From NCBI GenBank assembly GCA_020025115.1, contig JAHHSP010000056.1:1-7455 (forward strand): a DNA stretch of 7,455 nt, in the 5' to 3' direction. The stretch is from Collinsella sp. (GTDB taxonomy: Bacteria > Actinomycetota > Coriobacteriia > Coriobacteriales > Coriobacteriaceae). The notes below the pieces were generated by a model. That model was not told where the DNA came from and searched no databases. It saw only the letters and a list, made by a program, of their open reading frames with translations. A program made the translations under genes and the position numbers. Positions 1 through 5,443 of this stretch are shown here, one piece after another; positions within the stretch are counted from its first letter, which is position 1; each line of letters opens with the position of its first letter.

Positions 1-266
1 TCGTCATCGCGTTCGACGACCTGAATCCCCAGGCCCCCGTTCATACGCTCGTGATCCCCAAGGCGCACCGCGAGAACATCATCGACGACGTTCCCGCCGA
101 GACGCTCGCCGCCATGACCCGGGCCATCTCGGAAGTCGCGCGCATCAAGGGCCTCGACGAGGGCTTCCGCGTCATCTCCAACAAGGGTGCGGTCGCCGGT
201 CAGACCGTCATGCACTTCCACCTGCATGTGCTGGGTGGCAAGCCGCTGGGAGAGGGCCTCATCTAG
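1..266 (+). CDS. HIT-family (HinT-like) nucleotide hydrolase, C-terminal part, cut by the window edge
   Basis: This is the last 87 codons of a histidine-triad protein; the first whole codon is at base 3 and the TAG stop is at 264-266. The reading frame is open to the left edge, so the true start lies outside the window, and the GTG at 51 is internal because homologous sequence (VIAFDDLNPQAPVHTLVIPK) precedes it. The family signature is clear near the C-terminus: GQTVMHFHLHVLGG, with the three alternating histidines encoded at 213-227; in this family the middle one is the nucleophile. An upstream Asn (RVISNKG) matches the conserved Asn of HinT proteins. HinT enzymes are cytosolic purine nucleoside phosphoramidases that split AMP-N bonds, including aminoacyl- or lysyl-AMP. 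The missing N-terminal third would hold the usual CxFC-type segment. It ends 120 nt before ackA on the same strand. I see no U-rich terminator between them, so some read-through into ackA is possible. Family assignment is secure; the exact substrate is unknown. Confidence 0.93.
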   Translation, partial: VIAFDDLNPQAPVHTLVIPKAHRENIIDDVPAETLAAMTRAISEVARIKGLDEGFRVISNKGAVAGQTVMHFHLHVLGGKPLGEGLI

Positions 267-298
267 AGGACGTCACCGCCCGTTGCGCCTCTGTGCCG

Positions 299-326
299 TC
301 CACAGGGACCGCGTTAACGCTATGAT
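299..326 (+). promoter_or_regulatory. Candidate ackA promoter (-35/-10)
   Basis: A TCCACA box at 299-304 (four of six bases match TTGACA) and a TATGAT box at 321-326 (five of six match TATAAT) are separated by 16 nt. They lie in the only A/T-rich patch between the HIT gene and ackA. Transcription would begin near 333, giving a leader of about 54 nt. An 8-bp palindrome TACATGTA lies at 334-341, just at the expected start of the transcript. This is a consensus match by eye only. Confidence 0.45.
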
Positions 327-386
327 AATGAGATACATGTAAAAACTGTCCGGATCGACCGGGCAACCGAACCACCAAGGAGTGCC

Positions 387-1559
387 ATGAACGTTCTCGT
401 TCTCAACGCCGGTAGCTCGAGTCTCAAATTCCAGCTGATGAATACGGAGACCCGTGAGGTCTTCACCAAGGGCAACTGCGAGCGCATCGGCCTGACCGAC
501 GGCATCTTCGGCCATGTCGAGGGCGATGGCGAGAAGGTCAAGGAGATCGTGGACTTCCCCGATCACGGAACCGCCATCCGCAGGGTCATCGAGCTCATCA
601 ACGAGAACGGTTTTGCGATGGAGGCCTTCGGCCATCGCATCGTTCAGGGCGGCTGGCATTTCAAGGACTCCGCGCTCGTCGACGATGAGGTTCTCGCCAA
701 GATCTACGAGGTCGCCCCGCTCGCCCCGCTGCACAACTATGCCGAGGCGGGCGTCATCGAGTACTGCCGCGAGACCTACCCCGAGCTCCCGAACGTCGCC
801 GTGTTCGACACTTCTTTCCACATGGGCATGCCGCCCGCGGCCTACACCTATGCGCTTCCGATCGAGGTGCGCGAGAAGCTGCACATTCGCAAGTACGGCG
901 CCCACGGCACCAGCCACCGCTATGAGTGGCAGACGGCCAAGGAGCTCCTTGGCGAGACCTGCCATCGCGTGCTGTCCTGCCACCTTGGCAACGGCTCCTC
1001 GCTGTGCGCCATCGAGGATGGCGTGGTCCGCGACACCACGATGGGCCTCACCCCGCTCGACGGTCTCATGATGGGCACCCGCTGCGGCTCCATCGACCCC
1101 GCGACCGTGTGCTACCTTCAGCGCGAGGGGGGTTATACCTGCGATGAGGTCGACACCATGATGAACAAGCAGTCCGGCTTCCTCGCCATCTCCGAGAATA
1201 CGAGCGATGTTCGCGACATCCGCGACGGCGCCGCCGCCGGCGATGAGAAGTGCCTGCTCGCCCTTGACATGTTCATCTACAAGGTCGTTGCCCAGGGTGC
1301 CGCCATGATCGCCAGCATGTCCGGTGTCGACACCATCACCTTCACCGGCGGCATTGGTGAGAACGACTGGGCGACCCGTCAGGCCGTGTGCGAGTGCTTC
1401 GAGTGGATGGGCGTGCGTGTCGACCGCGAGAAGAACAAGAGCTTGGTCGGCGGTGCGACCGGCGTTATCTCCACCGCGGGTTCTTCCGTCACCGTCATGG
1501 TGCTCCCGACCGACGAGGAGTACATGATCGCCTGTGACGTCGAGCGTCTCACCAAGTAG
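387..1559 (+). CDS. ackA: Acetate kinase
   Basis: This 390-residue enzyme interconverts acetyl phosphate + ADP with acetate + ATP, the substrate-level phosphorylation step of acetate fermentation, in the cytosol. Its length is normal for the family (about 400). It has the ASKHA-fold landmarks in order: NAGSSSLKF (6-14, with catalytic-site Asn7), FGHRIVQGG (81-89, with Arg84), APLHN (113-117), AVFDTSFH (138-145, with Asp141), YGAHGTSHRY (170-179, with His173), HLGNGSS (199-205), LMMGTRCGSIDP (227-238, with Arg232), FTGGIGEN (319-326), and PTDEEYMIA (374-382, with Glu377/378). These correspond to Asn7, Arg91, Asp148, His180, Arg241 and Glu384 of the Methanosarcina enzyme, so it should be active. 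The start is fixed by AAGGAG at 377-382, 4 nt before ATG. Family-unusual details are VQGG where VHGG is common and ISENTSD where a GISGxSSD-type sequence is common. The gene is followed by its own terminator and faces pta tail to tail rather than sharing an operon with it. Confidence 0.98.
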   Translation: MNVLVLNAGSSSLKFQLMNTETREVFTKGNCERIGLTDGIFGHVEGDGEKVKEIVDFPDHGTAIRRVIELINENGFAMEAFGHRIVQGGWHFKDSALVDDEVLAKIYEVAPLAPLHNYAEAGVIEYCRETYPELPNVAVFDTSFHMGMPPAAYTYALPIEVREKLHIRKYGAHGTSHRYEWQTAKELLGETCHRVLSCHLGNGSSLCAIEDGVVRDTTMGLTPLDGLMMGTRCGSIDPATVCYLQREGGYTCDEVDTMMNKQSGFLAISENTSDVRDIRDGAAAGDEKCLLALDMFIYKVVAQGAAMIASMSGVDTITFTGGIGENDWATRQAVCECFEWMGVRVDREKNKSLVGGATGVISTAGSSVTVMVLPTDEEYMIACDVERLTK

Positions 1560-1585
1560 CTTCGCGCCACATACCGTGATTTTGC

Positions 1586-1618
1586 AGGAAGCGGCCCCAG
1601 GTGGGACCGCTTCCTTTT
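1586..1618 (+). terminator. Rho-independent terminator of ackA
   Basis: The left arm at 1586-1598 (AGGAAGCGGCCCC) and the right arm at 1603-1615 (GGGACCGCTTCCT) form 12 pairs with a single C/A mismatch. They enclose the 4-nt loop AGGT, and the right arm runs directly into TTTT (1615-1618). The structure begins 27 nt after the ackA stop. The opposite strand has no T-run after the stem, so it acts on ackA only. Confidence 0.88.
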
Positions 1619-1650
1619 CGTTCAGGGTACTCGCCTCGGGCACTTGTTGC

Positions 1651-1687
1651 AAGGAAAGGCCCGGGGCCCTTCGAAGGGCCCCGGGCC
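1651..1687 (-). terminator. Terminator of pta: perfect 30-bp G+C-rich palindrome
   Basis: Bases 1658-1687 form a perfect inverted repeat with 15-nt arms (left arm GGCCCGGGGCCCTTC), centred on TTCGAA, so the RNA folds as a very stable hairpin with a tight UCGA-type loop. Reading on the minus strand, the stem begins 25 nt after the pta stop codon and is followed by TTTCCTT (1657-1651), a short interrupted U-tract. On the plus strand the sequence after the stem has no T-run. It is therefore most likely the pta terminator. The weak U-tract is the reason for less than full confidence. Confidence 0.8.
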
Positions 1688-1712
1688 GGGATCTCCGTAT
1701 GCGGTTGTCGCG

Positions 1713-2693
1713 CTACTCGGCCATCTGCGCCTGGACGGCGGTGATGGCCACGACGCCCACGATGTCGTCGGCGGAGCAGCCGCGGGACAGGTCGTTCACC
1801 GGCTTGGCGATGCCATGCAGGATCGGGCCGTAGGCCTCGGCACCACCGAAGCGCTGGACCAGCTTGTAGCCGATGTTGCCGGTCTCGAGGTTGGGGAACA
1901 CGAGCACGTTGGCGTGGCCGGCGACCTTGGACTCGGGAGCCTTCAGCTCCGCGACGGATGGCACGATCGCGGCGTCGAGCTGCAGGTCGCCGTCGATGGC
2001 GAGCCCGGGGGCCTTCTCCTTGGCAAACGCGGTGGCCTCCTGGACCTTCTTGGCGGTGTCGCCGCCGGCGGAGCCCATGGTGGAGTAGGAGAGCATGGCG
2101 ACCTTGGGCTCGATGTCGCCCATAAAGGTCTTGAAGGAGTCGGCGGAGGCGATGGCGATCTCGGAGAGCTCATCGGAGGTCGGAGCGATGTTCAGGCCGC
2201 AGTCGGCGAAGACGAGGGTGCCGTCGGCACCGAACTGCTCGGTCTGGGTGCACATGATCATGAAGGCGGAGACCAGCTTGGTGCCGGGGGCGGTCTTCAG
2301 GATCTGGAGCGCCGGACGCAGAGTGTCGGCGGTGGAGTGGCAGGCGCCGGAGACCAGGCCGTCGGCGTCGCCCATCTTGACCATCATGGTGCCGAAGTAG
2401 GTGGCGTCCATGACCTGCGCGCGGGCCTGCTCGATGGTCACGCCCTTTTTGGCGCGGAGTTCGGCGAACTTCTGGGCGTACTCCTCGTTCTTCTCCGCGT
2501 TGCGCGGATCGATGACGGTGGCACCGGGAACGTCGATCTCGTCGGGGTTGCCCAGAATCACGAGGTCGGCAAGGTCCTCATCGACGATCTTCTTAGCCGC
2601 TTCGATGGTGCGCGGGTCCTCGCCCTCGGGCAGGACTATGGTCTTCTTGTCGGCCTTGGCGGTGGCCTTCATGCGGCTCAGGAAATCACTCAT
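1713..2693 (-). CDS. pta: Phosphate acetyltransferase (phosphotransacetylase), short form
   Basis: This 326-residue cytosolic enzyme converts acetyl-CoA + phosphate to acetyl phosphate + CoA and supplies AckA. The whole protein is one PTA_PTB domain; there is no N-terminal P-loop/DRTGG extension as in the long E. coli type. Landmarks are LPEGEDPRTIEAA (21-33), GLVSGACHSTADTLRPALQ (112-130, with Arg126 in the position of a CoA/phosphate-site Arg), ADCGLNIAPT (163-172), LSYSTMGSA (201-209), LQLDAAIVP (237-245), AGHANVLVFPNLETGNIGYK (258-277), and GIAKPVNDLSRGCSADD (294-310, with the Ser303-Arg304 pair and a following acidic residue matching the active-site Ser-Arg-Asp set). I chose the Met at 2693 because GAGGAG (minus strand, 2706-2701) sits 7 nt upstream. 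An in-frame Met six codons earlier would place that site inside the gene. It is convergent with ackA and divergent from glf. Confidence 0.97.
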   Translation of the reverse strand: MSDFLSRMKATAKADKKTIVLPEGEDPRTIEAAKKIVDEDLADLVILGNPDEIDVPGATVIDPRNAEKNEEYAQKFAELRAKKGVTIEQARAQVMDATYFGTMMVKMGDADGLVSGACHSTADTLRPALQILKTAPGTKLVSAFMIMCTQTEQFGADGTLVFADCGLNIAPTSDELSEIAIASADSFKTFMGDIEPKVAMLSYSTMGSAGGDTAKKVQEATAFAKEKAPGLAIDGDLQLDAAIVPSVAELKAPESKVAGHANVLVFPNLETGNIGYKLVQRFGGAEAYGPILHGIAKPVNDLSRGCSADDIVGVVAITAVQAQMAE

Positions 2694-2766
2694 GCAAATG
2701 CTCCTCGTCATGCGCGCTCACCATCGTCCCTGTATGATGATGAACTTTATTGGTGTGACAGGGGTA

Positions 2767-2772
2767 ATTATA
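2767..2772 (-). promoter_or_regulatory. Candidate pta promoter -10 box
   Basis: Read on the minus strand, bases 2772-2767 are TATAAT, 74 nt upstream of the pta start codon. No good TTGACA-like box lies 16-18 nt further upstream (the sequence there is around AACCGA), so the call rests on the -10 alone. The box is bracketed by GGGG (2761-2764) and CCCC (2775-2778). Confidence 0.35.
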
Positions 2773-2776
2773 TGCC

Positions 2777-2797
2777 CCGACCGTTATAATCGGTTGG
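2777..2797 (+). promoter_or_regulatory. Candidate glf promoter -10 within an inverted repeat
   Basis: A perfect TATAAT lies at 2785-2790, 89 nt before the glf ATG. It is centred in an inverted repeat with arms CCGACCG (2777-2783) and CGGTTGG (2791-2797), 6 of 7 positions pairing. The -35 region at the right distance is poor (GGGTAA), so transcription may depend on an activator, or a regulator may bind the repeat. Both ideas are inferences from the layout. Confidence 0.4.
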
Positions 2798-2879
2798 ATG
2801 AAAACGCGATGCGCGGATCATGACGGCCCCGCGCGCCGCGAGAGGGAACATTTGCCGCCGCCACCTGCAAGGAGCTGTC

Positions 2880-4082
2880 ATGCAGATCAATTCAGGTTTC
2901 CCTGAGGACTTCAACCCGAGCGCCTACGACATGATCGTCGTCGGTGCGGGCTATGCGGGCGCGGTGTGCGCACGCCGCCTCGCCGAGACCGTCGGCTTCC
3001 GCGTCGCCGTTCTCGAGCGCCGCGACCACATTGCCGGCAACGCCTACGACTGCCTGGATGAGGCCGGTGTGCTCGTTCACATGTACGGCCCGCACATCTA
3101 CCACACCTTCAGCGAGCGTGTGCACACGTTCCTGTCCCGGTTCACCGAGTGGACCGATTACCAGCACAAGGTGCTCGCCAACGTCCACGGCACGCTCATG
3201 CCCGTCCCCTTCAACCACAAGAGCCTGCTGCTCGCGTTTGGCGAGGAGCGCGGCGAGGAGCTGTACGCCAAGCTCGTCGAGACCTTCGGCAAGGACGTGA
3301 AGGTCCCCATCCTGCAGCTGCGCGAGAAGAACGACCCCGATCTGGCGGAGATCGCCGACTACGTGTATGAGAACGTGTTCCTCCACTACACGATGAAGCA
3401 GTGGGGCCAGACCCCCGACGAGATCGACCCCTCCGTCACCGCGCGCGTGCCGATTTTCGTCGGCGACGACGAGCGCTATTTCCCGCAGGCCCCCTATCAG
3501 GGAATGCCCGAGGAGGGCTACACCGTCCTGTTCGAGAACATGCTCGACCACGACTGCATCGACGTCTTCTGCGATGTGGACGCCCGTGACATCTTCGAGC
3601 TCACCGACACCACGGTGAAGGTCTGCGGCAAGGTTTACGGCGGTGAGGTCGTCTACACCGGCCCCCTCGACGAGCTGTTCGACCTTGACCTGGGCGCCCT
3701 GCCGTATCGTACGCTCGATATGAAGTTCGAGACACTCGAGGTGGATCAGTTCCAGCCCGTGGGCACCGTGAACTACACCGTTTCCGAGGACTTCACCCGC
3801 ATCACCGAGTTTAAGAACATGACCGGTCAGAAGGTCCCCGGCAAGACGACCATCATGAAGGAGTACAGCCACGCCTATGAGCCGGGCAGCGGCCAGACCC
3901 CGTACTACGCGATCTTGGACCCGGACAATCGCAAGCTGTACGAGAGCTATCTGGAGCGCGTCTCGCACATCACGAACTTCCACCCGGTCGGTCGCCTGGC
4001 TGAGTACCGTTATTACGATATGGATGCCGTGACCGCCTCGGCCCTCAACCTTTCGGACGAAATCATCGCCTGCCATGCCTAA
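2880..4082 (+). CDS. glf: UDP-galactopyranose mutase
   Basis: This 400-residue flavoenzyme isomerises UDP-galactopyranose to UDP-galactofuranose in the cytosol, the donor for Galf-containing surface glycans. An N-terminal FAD-binding Rossmann segment is clear: VVGAGYAGAVCARRLAE (20-36), followed by VLERRDHIAGNAYD (44-57). Family motifs follow in order: YGPHIYHTF (69-77), VPFNHKSL (109-116), YTMKQWGQTPDEID (170-183, with Trp175), ARVPIF (188-193, with Arg189), YQGMPEEGYT (206-215), VYTGPLDELFD (258-268), LPYRTL (274-279), TRITEFKN (306-313, with Arg307), KEYSHAY (327-333) and GRLAEYRYYDMDAV (371-384). The Arg residues match the substrate-phosphate-binding arginines known from the Klebsiella and E. 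coli enzymes. The start is set by AAGGAG at 2869-2874, 5 nt before ATG; an ATG 20 codons earlier has no comparable site and would add a non-homologous leader. The gene overlaps the next by 8 nt. About ten residues before the Rossmann strand are a short non-conserved extension. Confidence 0.97.
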   Translation: MQINSGFPEDFNPSAYDMIVVGAGYAGAVCARRLAETVGFRVAVLERRDHIAGNAYDCLDEAGVLVHMYGPHIYHTFSERVHTFLSRFTEWTDYQHKVLANVHGTLMPVPFNHKSLLLAFGEERGEELYAKLVETFGKDVKVPILQLREKNDPDLAEIADYVYENVFLHYTMKQWGQTPDEIDPSVTARVPIFVGDDERYFPQAPYQGMPEEGYTVLFENMLDHDCIDVFCDVDARDIFELTDTTVKVCGKVYGGEVVYTGPLDELFDLDLGALPYRTLDMKFETLEVDQFQPVGTVNYTVSEDFTRITEFKNMTGQKVPGKTTIMKEYSHAYEPGSGQTPYYAILDPDNRKLYESYLERVSHITNFHPVGRLAEYRYYDMDAVTASALNLSDEIIACHA

Positions 4083-5208
4083 CGTCGACCATTCCGCGCG
4101 AGCCGTCTCCTATGATGTGGAGGAGGCCCGCGCCGCATTTCCCATCAAGACGCTGTCCGTGACCCCGGCGGGGGAGGGCCGCAAGGTTCTCACCTTCGGT
4201 ATTCCGAGCTATAACGCCGCCAAGGACATGGATCATTGCATCTCCTCCATTCTCGAGGGCTCCAAGTGCGCGCCCGATATCGAGATCATCATCGTCGACG
4301 ATGGCTCCAAGGATGAGACCGGAGCCAAGGCCGATGAGTGGGAGGCGCGCTATCCCGGCATCGTCCGCGTGGTGCATCAGGAGAACGGCGGTCATGGCAT
4401 GGCCGTCCTCGCCGGCTTGCGCGAGGCGCGCGGCACGTACTACAAGGTCGTCGATTCCGACGATTGGCTCGATGCGGACGCGCTCGCCACGATGCTGCAG
4501 CTCCTGCGCGGCTTTGAGGAGCGCGACCTGCGTGTTGACCTGTTCATCTCCAACTACGTATACGAGAAGGTCCACGAGGGCACGCATACGGCCATCAGCT
4601 ACCGCATGGCCCTGCCGCGCAAGAAGGTCTTCACGTGGGGCGATATCGGTCGTTTCCGTCCGGACCAGAACCTGCTGATGCACTCGCTGTGCTATCGCAC
4701 GGACGTCCTGCGCGCGCACGAGCTGCCCATGCCGCCGCACACCTTCTACGTGGACAACATCTACGCCTACGTGCCGCTGCCCAACTGCGAGACGCTGTAC
4801 TACGCCGATATCGACCTCTATCGCTATTTCATCGGCCGCGAGGGCCAGAGCGTGAACGAGGAGACCATGGTCGGCCGCCTCGACCAGCAGTTCCGCATCA
4901 CGCGCATCATGATGCGGGCGTATCACCTGTATGAGGACGTGCCTCAGGAGAAGTTGCGTTCCTACATGATGGGCTACTTCACCATGATGATGGCCATCTG
5001 CTCGGTCTTCACCAGGCTGTCCGACAAGCCCGGCATCGATGACGATCTCGCCGCTTTGTGGGCCGAGCTTAAGGCCTACGACGAGAAGATGTACCGCAAG
5101 GCACGACACGGCGTGATCGGTATCGGTACGAACCTCCCCGGCAAGCTCGGCGAGAGGACCACCATCGGCATGTATCGCATGGCGAGCAAGATTTTCAAGT
5201 TCAACTAG
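4075..5208 (+). CDS. Family 2 (GT-A) glycosyltransferase, probably surface glycan assembly
   Basis: This 377-residue protein has a GT-A/GT2 catalytic domain at about residues 35-135: FGIPSYNAAKDM (41-52), EIIIVDDGSKDET (70-82), ENGGHGMAVLAGLREARG (103-120), and the metal-binding DSDDWLD (127-133) that serves as the DXD motif. The C-terminal two thirds (including PPHTFYVDNIYAYVPLP and DLYRYFIGREGQSVN) is well-formed but does not tell me donor or acceptor. I see no signal peptide or clear membrane-spanning helix, so it is likely cytosolic or peripheral, working on a lipid-linked acceptor. The ATG overlaps the 3' end of glf by 8 nt (ATGCCTAA) and there is no strong Shine-Dalgarno sequence, so translation is probably coupled to glf. 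The coupling suggests use of UDP-galactofuranose, making a galactofuranosyltransferase the leading guess, but nothing in the sequence proves it. An independent GT acting on another sugar of the same polymer is the alternative. A terminator follows. Confidence 0.92.
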   Translation: MPNVDHSARAVSYDVEEARAAFPIKTLSVTPAGEGRKVLTFGIPSYNAAKDMDHCISSILEGSKCAPDIEIIIVDDGSKDETGAKADEWEARYPGIVRVVHQENGGHGMAVLAGLREARGTYYKVVDSDDWLDADALATMLQLLRGFEERDLRVDLFISNYVYEKVHEGTHTAISYRMALPRKKVFTWGDIGRFRPDQNLLMHSLCYRTDVLRAHELPMPPHTFYVDNIYAYVPLPNCETLYYADIDLYRYFIGREGQSVNEETMVGRLDQQFRITRIMMRAYHLYEDVPQEKLRSYMMGYFTMMMAICSVFTRLSDKPGIDDDLAALWAELKAYDEKMYRKARHGVIGIGTNLPGKLGERTTIGMYRMASKIFKFN

Positions 5209-5338
5209 GGCTTTACCGGGCGTTCCGTCTCGACTTTCGCTCGTCGCGCCGCGCATGCAAGGCACCCCCAGGGCGGTCAGGGCACCTGGGCGACCTTTGG
5301 TCGGGCGCGTCCTTTCCGGCAGGGTCGATATTCAACGG

Positions 5339-5375
5339 GCACCCTCCCCCTCACATCGGGGGAGGGTGCTTTCCC
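5339..5375 (+). terminator. Rho-independent terminator of the glf-glycosyltransferase operon
   Basis: Perfect 12-bp arms GCACCCTCCCCC (5339-5350) and GGGGGAGGGTGC (5358-5369) enclose a 7-nt loop (TCACATC) and are followed by TTTCCCTT. The hairpin starts 130 nt after the glycosyltransferase stop and lies between it and polA, so it separates the two units. The interval 5209-5338 before it holds only small weak inverted repeats (for example CGACC-TTT-GGTCG at 5291-5303) and no credible gene. Confidence 0.88.
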
Positions 5376-5412
5376 TTATGGCGCAATGGGGCCCGCACGG
5401 TGGGGTAGACTG

Positions 5413-5440
5413 GTTTTGTAAAACGACGAAACGAGGTTTC
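5413..5440 (+). repeat. Two adjacent small inverted repeats in the polA leader
   Basis: GTTTT-GT-AAAAC (5413-5424) is followed by GAAAC-GAG-GTTTC (5428-5440), the second containing the likely ribosome-binding GAGG. In RNA the first arm GTTTTG could instead pair with CGAAAC (5427-5432), so two alternative folds are possible. The stems are short (5 bp) and A/T-rich, so stability is doubtful. This is reported as visible sequence structure, not a demonstrated control element. Confidence 0.4.
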
Positions 5441-5443
5441 CCC

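Noticed and set aside
265..292. AGAGG...CCTCT inverted repeat after the HIT gene as a terminator
   Set aside because: The stem is only 5 bp, the loop is 18 nt, and no T-run follows.
273..1652. A 459-codon open frame on the minus strand opposite ackA
   Set aside because: It covers the well-identified ackA in antisense. Its translation is rich in Gly, Ala, Val, Leu, His and Asp with no domain motif, as expected when G/C-ending codons are read backwards.
2694..2711. An upstream in-frame ATG giving pta six extra residues
   Set aside because: The GAGGAG ribosome site would then lie inside the coding region. The downstream Met has ideal spacing and gives the usual N-terminus.
1644..2789. A 381-codon plus-strand open frame opposite pta
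   Set aside because: It is a mirror of the pta coding sequence and runs through the pta terminator palindrome. The composition is low in complexity (Gly, Leu, Val, Asp) and there is no ribosome site.
2820..2879. An upstream in-frame ATG giving glf 20 extra residues
   Set aside because: The added residues have no family similarity, and AAGGAG lies 5 nt before the ATG at 2880, which yields a normal-length Glf.
2892..4076. A 394-codon minus-strand open frame opposite glf
   Set aside because: It is an antisense shadow of a gene with complete family motifs. It has no recognisable domain and no terminator or promoter of its own.
4063..5265. A 400-codon minus-strand open frame opposite the glycosyltransferase
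   Set aside because: It has the same phase relationship and composition as the other antisense shadows, and the plus-strand frame is clearly the real gene.
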